This document shows positions 12,801-22,200 of a stretch of DNA of 57,291 nucleotides, one piece after another. The stretch lies in NCBI GenBank assembly GCA_016098155.1, contig JAAAJB010000037.1:51068-108358 (forward strand), given 5' to 3'. The stretch's first letter is position 1; each line of letters begins with the position of its first letter. Origin of the DNA: Actinomortierella ambigua (taxonomy: Eukaryota > Mortierellomycota > Mortierellomycetes > Mortierellales > Mortierellaceae). The position numbers were made by a program, and so were the translations under genes. The notes under the pieces are model-generated. The model saw only the letters and a list, made by a program, of their open reading frames with translations, made no database searches and was not told where the DNA came from.

Positions 12801-14061
12801 TGAAATTGTTTAAACTCAAGGTTTCGATTTCTCGTCGACTTCGGGCGTAACATGGATTCCCGATCACAAGCAGCTTTGTTCTTTTTGGTGGATGTTACAG
12901 TGTTGCGACAGGCTCCTATGTATTACCGTTCTCTGTTTATTTCCGTACCAGGAACTCATGCCCCTCATCGTGTATGGGACACAAAGTGCTCATTTCGCAT
13001 AACACACCCTGTGCTACTTCCTCAACGTCCTCTTACCTCACTACAGGGTTGTAAACAATCAAGCACATACAAGCATATCTAACGCAACACAATTAACAAA
13101 CCATACGCCTAGTTCCTCTAGAAGGCGATGAAAAAAAGAAAAAACCTCTTCATGCATGGTTGCTGATGAGAACACGTCCGCTTTCCGCCCTCCAAAAAAC
13201 CGGTTGGTTACTTTGTTTCTCCTTTCGTATCGCTAATATCCTCTCCTCAGGTACCCAAGGTGGCAGTGAACAACAAGAAGACAAAGAAAATAAAAAAGAG
13301 GCAGAACGAGAGTCGAAAGTCGATCATCTTGATCTAATGGAGATAAAACAAAGGCTCGCCTTGGGGGGGGGGGTGGTTTATGGAGTGGTCCACAGGGGAC
13401 GGAGAGCTGTTTATCATCAAGACAGATACCTCCTTTTCCTAAAAAGCTTTTTTTTTTTTGGCCACTTGTTCATGACTGATTGGGTCTCGGCTTCACCATC
13501 ATTCGTCCGATCTCTTTTTCGCCAGAGGAAAAAAAATAACAAAAACGCGATATGCAAACACAAATGCAAGATGCAAGAAAAAAAAAACTCCCGGGCGTTC
13601 CAATTTGTTGATGACATTAGGCATCGAGACGTTTCGAACAGAGAAAAAAAACAGGTTTGCCATTTTATTTTTGATGGCAAGGTCTTGAAGTTGGAGGGAC
13701 AACGAACGGCGTTGAGAAGACACTGAAGAAAAGGTTCCCCAATTAGGAAAACAATCTGATGGAGTGATAGGAGTCGCGTGTAGAGGCAGAATTAAGCTTG
13801 ACTGGATTAAAGATAGAAAAACCAAGGAAAGGAGGAAGGAGAGTTGTTGCGCGTAGTAGGAGGGTAGTGTTGTACTAGATGGTAGAGACACCAGCACTGC
13901 CGTCAGCTGCGGAAAGCCAAAAGTTTCCTCCGCCTTTCCATGGAGCCTACGACCGAAAATACTCAGTCAACTAGAACTGTTGAGCAGCAACACGCGTGTG
14001 GTGAACTAATGATTTTCATCATGAACAGTACTACCAACTGATGATAGAAAAAAGTGTATTG
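9877..14061. other. Gene-poor 4.2-kb interval
   Basis: I find no coding region with a recognisable domain and no tRNA or rRNA in this stretch. The first ~450 bases (to about 10310) are the probable leader of the C2H2 gene and are rich in GA repeats. The rest alternates C/T-rich and A-rich tracts (C/T around 11205-11280 and 12440-12510; G-run at 10976-10986; ATA/ATT repeats near 12710-12730). Open frames here are short or run through homopolymers. A lineage-specific small gene or non-coding RNA cannot be excluded without transcript data. Confidence 0.5.
10304..10310 (-). promoter_or_regulatory. TATA-like element of the C2H2 gene
   Basis: On the minus strand the sequence reads CTATATAACGTG. 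It is the only clean TATA-type element in the 500 bases upstream of the zinc-finger gene. If used, it predicts a leader of about 400 nt that is dominated by GA repeats. The call rests on position and consensus alone. Confidence 0.35.
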
Positions 14062-14812
14062 TTATGCATCCATGTGCATCTGGCTAAACTGATCTTCAAT
14101 GGTCTTGCCGTTGGTAGAAGGGGTGCCTTCATGACTATTCGAGGTGATCGACCGGCCATCATCAATCTCAACCTCCATCTTGTATGCTGCATCATCTGCT
14201 GCTGTTGTTGATGTGGTTGTTGCTGCTAGCGCTTCCGACTTGTTTACTCCTTCATCCTTCTTAGTCTCCTTGGGTGGTGTTTTCGTCTCGTCCTCGCTCT
14301 CTGACGAAGACATGTCCGAGTCCGATTCTTGAATTTCAGGCCACATCTCTCGAGGGGCAGCCCATCCACACTCTTCACAGAGTTTGGTGACGGCGGGATC
14401 GTGGGGCTGCTTGGGGCAGTTCTTGATCTGGTTGAGGTATCGGAGCGGCAGGTCATAGTCTAACATTTTCACATTTGGTCAAGAGCAATCAAGAAACAAA
14501 GTAGGGTGGCGTGAGTTTTTTTTTTTTTTTTGTGAGCATAGCTCTCTACCGCGCCTGTGTGACACACATGCTAAAAAAAAGTTGCCATGTGGGGGTGGTG
14601 GCAAAAATCCCAATCTAAATGGGGTGTGTGCACGAAGCACTGTGTACGTAAATGTCCATTCCGCCAAAGAAAAAGCTAAAAATCCTCCCAGAGTAAAAAT
14701 CCTCGAAGAGTCCCATGAAATTTTAAGGGCATTGGTGGAGGCCGAAATAACGATGAAGTATTGTTTCCTGATTTGGATTTCCAGGCTTGTGTTTTTCCCA
14801 CATTCCACGGAA

Positions 14813-14843
<31 letters not shown>

Positions 14844-15486
14844 GAGAGAAAAGGAAGGAGAGAGTCATGGGTGTCATTCTTGTTTGCCGAGGGCTTCTTT
14901 TTTCCATAGGATCCTGCTACTTACGAATGCCATCACAGTGACTACGAACGGAGAGCGGGAGGTGGGAAAGTAGATACTAGGGTTAGACTCCGAGCTGCGA
15001 CTTTTCATTTTTGTTGGACGGTTCAAAAAGGTCGACAAGGGAGTAGACTTACGGTGCCATTGTTGTGTAGCGGCAATCGCAGATGAGGTACAGGGTTTGC
15101 TTGTGATCAGGGACTCTCCATCTCAACGGCTCAAAGGTGGTGCCCTTGTGAGACTTGCCATCACACCTATATCAAAGACACTCGGGTGAATAGGGGTCGG
15201 TTCCTCCGTATAGTGAGAGTATGCCAAGGTAGAGAGCATTGAGGCTTAGGCAACATACCATGGCCCTTTCTTTGTGAGACCACAGGTGCACCATTCCTTG
15301 ATCTGGCCTGGACGGAGGTTGCGGACCGTGCAAGGGTTGTACTGTTCATCACAAAGGGGGGAGAGCAACTGTTAGATCAGAGGTGGCAGGGGGAACAAAT
15401 TATCTAGCCAAACAGTCCTCTAGTTCAGTGCATACGTGGGTCACTTTGGGCTTCTTGACGCAGTGTCCGAGGTCTTCAATGTCCAT
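14062..15486 (-). CDS. Double CDGSH iron-sulfur domain protein (CISD3-like)
   Basis: Five exons in transcript order: 15486-15436, 15341-15259, 15166-15053, 14941-14925 and 14459-14062, giving 220 residues. Two CDGSH motifs are present, as in the mitochondrial CISD3/Miner2 group: Cys35-x-Cys37...Pro44-Trp-Cys46-Asp-Gly-Lys-Ser-His51, and Cys74-x-Cys76-x2-Thr79-x3-Pro83-His-Cys85-Asp-Gly-Ile-His89. Each should bind a 2Fe-2S cluster through three Cys and one His, acting in redox or cluster transfer. The second motif is complete only when the 17-nt exon 14925-14941 is included; without it the frame runs into a stop. The C-terminus after about residue 120 (Cys-x2-Cys-Gly-Trp, then an acidic, Ser-rich tail) is unusual for CISD proteins, which are normally much shorter. 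The first motif has one extra residue (Lys49). No clear mitochondrial presequence is visible. It is divergently paired with TRM5. Confidence 0.82.
14925..14941 (-). other. 17-nt microexon of the CDGSH gene
   Basis: On the minus strand a CGTAG acceptor precedes 17 bases that end at a GTAAGT donor. The upstream exon ends with two spare bases and the downstream exon begins with two. Inserting the microexon gives Pro-His-Cys-Asp-Gly-Ile-His, an exact match to the expected second CDGSH motif, while direct joining of the neighbours gives CCA CTA TGA, a stop. This is read directly from the sequence; use in vivo is inferred. Confidence 0.8.
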
Positions 15487-15761
15487 GGTGGAATGGGAGA
15501 GCGGAATGAGGAAGGTGGGAGGGTTCGGAGGTGCTGTGTGCGCGCCAAAGAGCAAGAAAAAAAATGTGGAGAAGAGAAAGCCGATTATTGTCTGGGATAA
15601 AAAAAAAAGAAGGTTGAATACCCATCCCCTTCCACCACCGTGGAAAAATGGAGAGGAAAAGCCACCATATGAACTCTTCAGTCTTCCGTCTTCGCTTTTT
15701 TTTTTTTTTTTTTTGCTCGCGAAGCATCAAAGTTGATCATCTTTCTCAACTCCTTTGGACA
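15487..15761. promoter_or_regulatory. Shared divergent promoter, CDGSH gene / TRM5
   Basis: Only 275 bases separate the two start codons, so both promoters must lie here or overlap. A T-run at about 15697-15714 sits near the TRM5 side, a nucleosome-excluding type of element common in fungal promoters. No clear TATA box is seen for either gene. Confidence 0.55.
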
Positions 15762-17723
15762 ATGATCACTCCACCCGTCATTCAGCGGGGTCTCAAGACT
15801 CTGGACAAGGCAGTCTTCACGAAGAAGATTGACTGCATGGCCATTCGCATCCCTGCTGCCAAGGTCATGGAGTGCCGCAAGGCCATTGGACAGTATGACA
15901 GCTGACAACAGGAGGAGAGGCACGCCACCAATATGAAGGATACATGACCAAACAGAGTCTAACTTTTTACAATGTGTCCATATGATGTTCCCCCTCCCTC
16001 CTATATCTAGTGACTTGCTCCAGGAGCCCAAAATCCGCAATGTGGTCGAAAGTGATGACGGCGCCAAGGACAGGCGTCTCGTCCTGCTCAGCTTGAACAT
16101 TGACAATGAGGATCTCAACGGCGCTTCCGAGTTGACGAAGCAATACATCAAGGAGCAGGAGTTTGGGGTCATCAAGACACATTTTCAGGTTGGATACGAC
16201 TACTGGACGGCAGATGAGGTCTTGAAGACTCTGCTGCCCGAGGAGGTTTTGGAAGAGGTTCCTTCGGGCTTCACCATTGTTGGCCACATTGCCCACATGA
16301 ATCTGCGCGAGGAGTACTTGCCATGGAAGCACTTGATTGGCCAAGTGATCAAGGACAAGAATCCGATTATCCGGACAGTGGTCAACAAAACCGACACCAT
16401 CGATACCACCTTCCGCTTTTTCAAAATGGAGGTTCTCGCTGGCGACGACGACATGGTCGCCGAAGTAGTAAGTTTCTCATTTCTCTTGACCGCAGCAAAA
16501 AAAAAAAAAAAAAAAAAAAAAAGCCAGCCCTAATAGAAAAATTCTGTTTGCTCACAACTATCTATCTTCACATCCCCTCATGTAGCGCGAGAGTGGCTGC
16601 CGATTCCGATTCGACTTTTCTCAAGTGTACTGGAACTCACGTCTTCAGAACGAGCACGAGCGCCTGATCAAGATGTTCAAGTCATCGGACGCTGTTTGCG
16701 ATGTCATGGCCGGTGTCGGTCCCTTTGCATTGCCCGCGGCCAAGAAGGGGTGCCTCGTCTATGCCAACGATCTCAACCCAACCTCATACAAGTACATGAC
16801 CGAGAACGCCAAGCTGAACCGCATTGAGACGGGCGAGGGTCATAATCTCCATCTGTACAACCTAGACGGCCGCCATTTCATCCGCCAGGCGGTCGAGGAT
16901 CTTGCAAAGTCCGGTTACAATGCTGAAATGGCCCAGAAACGCGAGGCAGCCGCAGCAAAGAAGGAGCAAGAAGCAAAGGCCAAGCAGAAGAAGCAGTCGA
17001 CGACCAAGGAAGATACCCAACCAGAAGCACCTGTAACATCATCCATCCCACCTACGGCGACCGCCACGACCACGGCCACGACAGCAGGATCCAACTTTAA
17101 GACATTCGATCACTTTGTGATGAATCTGCCAGCATCAGCAATCGAGTTTTTGGACGCCTTCCGGGGTCTGTTCAAGGGCAAGGAAGCAGACATTCCCGAG
17201 CCCAAGCGCCAGCTGCCCATGATCCACTGCCACTGTTTCTCAAAGAGCGAAGAGCCCGAGAAGGATGTGAAGGAGCGGGTCGAGGCGGTCATGGGAGGTC
17301 CTCTCGACATGGATTCGTTCCATTTGTATTTCGTCCGAAAGGTCGCACCTAACAAGGACATGTTTTGCGTCTCCTTCCGCTTGCCCTCGGAGATTGCCTT
17401 TGCTAGGTAAGGATATTTGCCTTGTTTTGTTGTCGACAGATTCAGCCCCCCGCCACTCTCTCCCACTTTTATTTATGATGGAGATGGAATAAAAGGATAC
17501 GTACGCCCCTCTCTAGAAACGACATGACATCCTAAATGGCCTTTTCTTTTCTTTTTTATAATTCTCTCCTTCTTTTCCCAACCTTCAATCTCCAATATCT
17601 ATGGTGGATAGTGATGCCAAACGCAAGGCACCAGAGGCTGTATCCTCGACGAGCGATGGTGATGGTCAGGCAAGCGAGGGATCTGTGACAGTTCCTGACG
17701 GGAAGAGACCGAGAGCAGAGTAG
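15762..17723 (+). CDS. TRM5: tRNA (guanine37-N1)-methyltransferase Trm5
   Basis: Four exons: 15762-15892, 16011-16467, 16586-17406 and 17612-17723, coding for 506 residues. Trm5 adds the N1-methyl group to G37 next to the anticodon (and starts wybutosine synthesis in tRNA-Phe), preventing frameshifts. Visible family signatures are VGHIAHMNLREEYLPWK (about residues 130-150), the SAM-binding loop DVMAGVGPFALPAAK (about 235-250), ANDLNPTSYKY and the catalytic-loop NLPASAIEFLDAF (about 376-388). Between the last two lies a Lys/Ala/Thr-rich insertion (about 310-355) not expected in the folded core. A 26-base A-run lies in intron 2. Yeast Trm5 works in the nucleus/cytosol and mitochondria; no convincing presequence is seen here, although the N-terminus has a few basic residues. 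Its 3' end converges on GNA1. Confidence 0.93.
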
Positions 17724-18019
17724 TTTTTGTTTTTCGAGAATATTTATTCAATAATGCTGTGCATGTCGGTATGTCAGGAAAAATAAGCTCGGCGTTTGTT
17801 TGGTTGAAAGGGACGGGCCATTGTTTTGGGTGTTCCACCGTTTCAAAGCTTATACAGAGTAGGGCACCTTATTCGCTCAAAGGAAATTCGGGATGTCAAG
17901 CAAACCAAGGGGGGGGGGAGAGAGGTTGAGTGGGAAAGCGCAAAAAAAAAAAAAGTTTTGGCAGCAATTATTTTTTTTATTATTTTTTTTTGTCTCATTA
18001 TTTTTGGTATTATTATGTT

Positions 18020-18652
18020 TTACAATTTGGCACGCAGCTTGTTCGCGTCGACGTTCTGGTTCTTGTTCTTTTCGACATACCAGCCCATTTCGACGCCCTT
18101 GCGTTCAAAGCCGCACTTTTCGTAAAACGGCACGTTCTTCTCGGAGCAGTCCAGAATCACCTTGTAGCAACCCACCGCGGCGCCGATCGACATCAACGAT
18201 TCAATGATCCGCTGGCCCAATTTCTTGCCCTGTTGATCCGCCCGCACCGCAATGTCCTCGATATGCCCGACTTTGCCCAGCTCGTGGATAAACTTGCGCT
18301 CCACCACCACCGTGCCCGCCGCCACAATCTTGCCCTGGCCCAGCGGGGCCAGGTCCGTCTCGGCCGAACCTTGCTCATTGCGACGACGGTCTTCGATGAC
18401 GATGGTGTAGTAGTGGTCGTTGTGCTGCTTCAGATAGTCGAACCGCTCTTGGAACTTTGCGTAGGAGATCTTGCCCACCGTCGTCAGGACCTCGAGCGTC
18501 GACAGGAACGACGTGTTGTCACGGACAATCCAGTCCGTCTTGGACAGGGGCCGGATGACGTGTCCTGGAGGCAGCAGCGCTTGCAGCGAGTCGGGGATCA
18601 GCGATGGGTTGAAGAGGAGATCCTGGGTGTTGGGGGTGTCGACGGCGGCCAT
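18020..18652 (-). CDS. GNA1: Glucosamine-6-phosphate N-acetyltransferase
   Basis: Intronless, 210 residues. It is a GNAT-fold enzyme that acetylates glucosamine-6-phosphate with acetyl-CoA, the second committed step towards UDP-GlcNAc, and so feeds chitin, N-glycans and GPI anchors. The sequence shows the Gna1 layout: N-terminal VIRPLSKTDW, then GTVVVERKFIHELGKVGHIED, the acetyl-CoA pyrophosphate-binding loop VRADQQGKKLGQ and the C-terminal YEKCGFERKGVEM. It is somewhat longer than yeast Gna1 (159 residues) because of an N-terminal extension and the insert RRRNEQGSAETDLAPLG. The ATG at 18650-18652 is preceded by an A-rich context on the coding strand. A TATATA-type element about 150 bases upstream may be the core promoter. 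Codons are GC-ending, suggesting good expression. Confidence 0.95.
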   Translation of the reverse strand: MAAVDTPNTQDLLFNPSLIPDSLQALLPPGHVIRPLSKTDWIVRDNTSFLSTLEVLTTVGKISYAKFQERFDYLKQHNDHYYTIVIEDRRRNEQGSAETDLAPLGQGKIVAAGTVVVERKFIHELGKVGHIEDIAVRADQQGKKLGQRIIESLMSIGAAVGCYKVILDCSEKNVPFYEKCGFERKGVEMGWYVEKNKNQNVDANKLRAKL

Positions 18653-19202
18653 TTTTTTTTGTTCTGTTCTGTGTATGGGGTCTCGGTTTTTGTTGGTTGG
18701 TGCTGACTTGAGTGTTTGGCTTGGTTTGGCTTGACTTTGTTCGATGGGATGGATGATGTGAATTTCTGGATGAGGAAGATGAAAGAGAGGGAGAATGTGA
18801 GAAACAGGGGTATATAAAAAAAGGTACACAAACAGTGAAATATTGTATCCGTGGGCTGGATTCCCCCATTTTTTTTTATTAGGCCAAAAATAGAACTTTG
18901 GTGTTGTGGGCAAAAAACAACCTGCCCACGCTTAAAAATATTGAGTGCTCATTCTTCATGCTCGGTTCAAAGGACTGCGTTTTGCGTCCTTCCATGGCCA
19001 ATCTTAGAGGGCAGGGAAGAGGGAGGTCTAACGGAGCCGGCTCTTTACCGGGCGAGTCTCAGAAGAGCAGTTGAACAGCCTTTTATTTTTTATATGAAAA
19101 CAATGCAATATGTGTACACTATGGTGATGGTGATGGCGACAATAATGATGATGATGATGATGATGGTGATAATAATCACGCTACTTTGCTACGATATCCC
19201 GT
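18653..19202. other. Intergenic: GNA1 leader/promoter and CCH1-A 3' flank
   Basis: This holds the GNA1 promoter and the 3' flank of CCH1-A, both on the minus strand. A GAT/GGT microsatellite lies at about 19121-19176. No gene is seen. The segment is too short for more than two regulatory regions. Confidence 0.5.
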
Positions 19203-22200
19203 TCATGCTTGACCTGTGGACGACCGTTGTACGCTCGCATTCCCCTTCTCGACCTGTGCAAACGCGCTACCGTCGCTCAATGTCCGGGCATGGCCATGAA
19301 CTCCAGGGTCAAAGCCATCGCCCGTTCGTCTTTGACTACTCAGGACCCCCGCACCAGAGTCAGTCGCTCCGTCGTTCCCAACCTCGCCACTGGTAGGCTT
19401 AGGACTTTGTGCTAGCCCATCTTCATCATACTCTTGCTTCAGGTCCACACGAAGGTCATGGTTCGAGAGGAATGAGCGCCAATCCGACCGCAGGCTCTCG
19501 ACCATCGCTTGAGCCGCGTCTGGATCCATTCGCCCTGACTGGCGGCCCTCGTCACCTTGTCGAGCCTGCTGCTGCTGCTGCGGTTGCTCGTGAACCTCTT
19601 CAATGTTATCATCCTGGACCTGCACGCGCCGTGCATTTCCAGCTCCGAGCGATGTAGCCGTGGTGACGGGTAGGGTAGAGTCTGAAAAGTTGGTGTCTGC
19701 ACGTGGTGGAAGAGGAGGCGGAGCCCGAGAGTCGCCTCCTTGGGCATGCTCCACTGATCTTCCTGAAGCATTGGTCGTGGCCCCCACCACCGAGTAGCCT
19801 TTACCACCAACCTCCCCTTGTTCAAATGGTCGTGGACTCGGCACTGCTACTCCACTGACAGTGGATGACGGCGTCGAGTAGGCACTCTGGTCAAATGTGG
19901 ATGGGCCCGATCGCGCGCCACCACCTCCAGCCTCGTCTTTCGGTGGACCTCGTCCTCCTCCGTCCTGGTTCTGCTCTTCCACTTGGGCACGGATTCTCTG
20001 CAGCTCGCGATAGTGCTTCTTGAACCTCTGACGAAGCATGACCATCAACAGGACACTCCGGACGTGGTGCGTATGCACGCGGGCATAGATACGATCCATC
20101 TTTTGGCGATGGCGGAGCAAGTCGCCGATCAGCAAACATTGGTCGTCTTCGATGAGCGTGTACTGCGCCAGAATGTTGAGCATCTTTTGGAACGAGATAC
20201 CCATCGGTCGCTTCAAGGCCGCACCCCCCTGACCGCTACCGGTTCCTCCTGCTGCGATGGATCTCATTTCAAACGCGTCATGAAGGCCTCTACTACCATC
20301 GCCGATGCCGCCAAACGCTGCGGGTGCCGAGGGCCCGCCCCTCGTTTTTTCGCCGCCACTGCCAAAGTGGAAGCCAAAAAGCGACGCGCTTAGACGATTG
20401 GCCTTCTTGCTCTCTGGTGTCGGAATCGGCTCCATGGACATGACCACCTCGTTGTACAAAAAGTTGAATGTCCGTCGGCGTCGCCGGATCCTGGCACGGT
20501 CGATATTCGCCGCTGCCGAGTTGAACGCGTGAATGTTGTAATCGAGGTCCAACTTGTAGCGCAGGTCTTCATGGTCCTGAGTGCCATTGTCGAAAGCGCC
20601 CTGCGGGCTGCCATTATTGCCGTTACCTCCTGTCGCCATCTCCGGACCGCCACCTAGACTGCCACCCTGGCTATCGCCACGACGGTGACCTCCGCGACGC
20701 TTGGTCTCGTTTAGCACCAAAACCCTGCGTTGGCTCTTACGGGACACAATTTCCTTGGCCGTCATAGATACTGCACTGGGCATGGTTGTTTCCAGTCGGG
20801 ATTGTAGGCGATCCAGCGAGTGTTCCTCCAGGTGAATGCGAAGATCAAACGCCCCGCGAAGTTTCTGTGTTCGGATGTGAAGAACCACAAAGAATAATTG
20901 GTTAAAAATCCTTTCCTAGAGCCGTTCAAAGCACATCAAAGAATCCAGTATTGTCGCTCAAGGCTGGTAGTTCAACTCACCTTGAGAAAACGAACAAGAT
21001 CCTTCTCCTGAATAAATCCGGTTTGGTCGACATCAACCTCTGCCCATGCCCTCTTGTATTCTCGGATTTGATCACGAGTGACCAGTGAGAAGCCTGGTGC
21101 AATCTGGTAGACGTACGAGAAGTTGTGCATCACGACCACGATGAACATGTTTGTGAAAATGTACATCGAGATAATGTTGAACGATATGAACAATGTGTAC
21201 GCCCAGGCAGTCGATCCACAGTCAGACTCAAGATAGTTGTCAGGCTGATTCACACACAATGGTTTCTCCACAGTAAAGGCGTGCATCAAGTCATTCCATC
21301 CTTCTCTATTAAGTTGAAGAGTCAAAGATAAGAAGTAAGATTAAATACTCACGAATCAAAGGCTAGGCCATGCTCTGTTTCTCCACCTTATCGAAGGCTA
21401 CAACACTTACCCAGTTGACATGCGGACCATCATCAGGAGTGCAGAGGTGAAGGTTCGGAAGTTGACGTGTTTCCCACCGTTTTCACCATATTTGGTCAAG
21501 CCAAAGACCTCGACGAACATAATTCCATATACGGTGAAGACGACGAGCCAGACTCCCAGCAAACTTCCAATCGACCGAAGACTCGACCTAAAAAAAAAAA
21601 AAAAAAAAAGTGGAAGGAGTAGCAAGTGTCAGTGTATGTCGAGGCAGTAGCTCCATGCAACCACGACAGCACATAGGCAAGAGCGACTTACGCCATAGTC
21701 ATGAAGAGCTGATTCAAGGAATCACTGCGAGGCACGAGACGGAGGAGAATCGCTGTCAACAACAGCTTCTGGGTCTGCACGAGGGGCTGGTAGGCCAAGC
21801 CGCTGACACGCAAGACCGTGATAAAAAGTGCTGCAATAGCCAAGAAACCATTGTACAGGTTCCAACGGTTCTTGCGGAAGCTTGCCCAACCAAAGGCCGC
21901 CATCTTGATGACGACCTCCAGGACCAATAAGACGAGCAAACCCAAATAGATCCAGTCCTTAATCCATTCCCAGTTGTTGGAGTGGATATTCTCCGTCATG
22001 AGCAAGATGCCAATGAGTACCGTCACGACCGTCAGCGCATTGTTCATGACGCTCCTCTTTGGGCTCGCCAAGGTGAAGCAGAGTCGACGGAATGGGTTGG
22101 TTGGCGGGATCAGTGTCCGCTTGCTCATTTTGATGCCTCCCAGCAGCTTCTTGAGATCCATCCATCGACGCTGGTTGGCCGTCATCAGTGCTGTTCCCGT

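Noticed and set aside
10541..13726. Several 60-190-codon frames in the gene-poor interval
   Set aside because: They run through C/T or A homopolymers, have no recognisable domain, and overlap equally open frames on the other strand.
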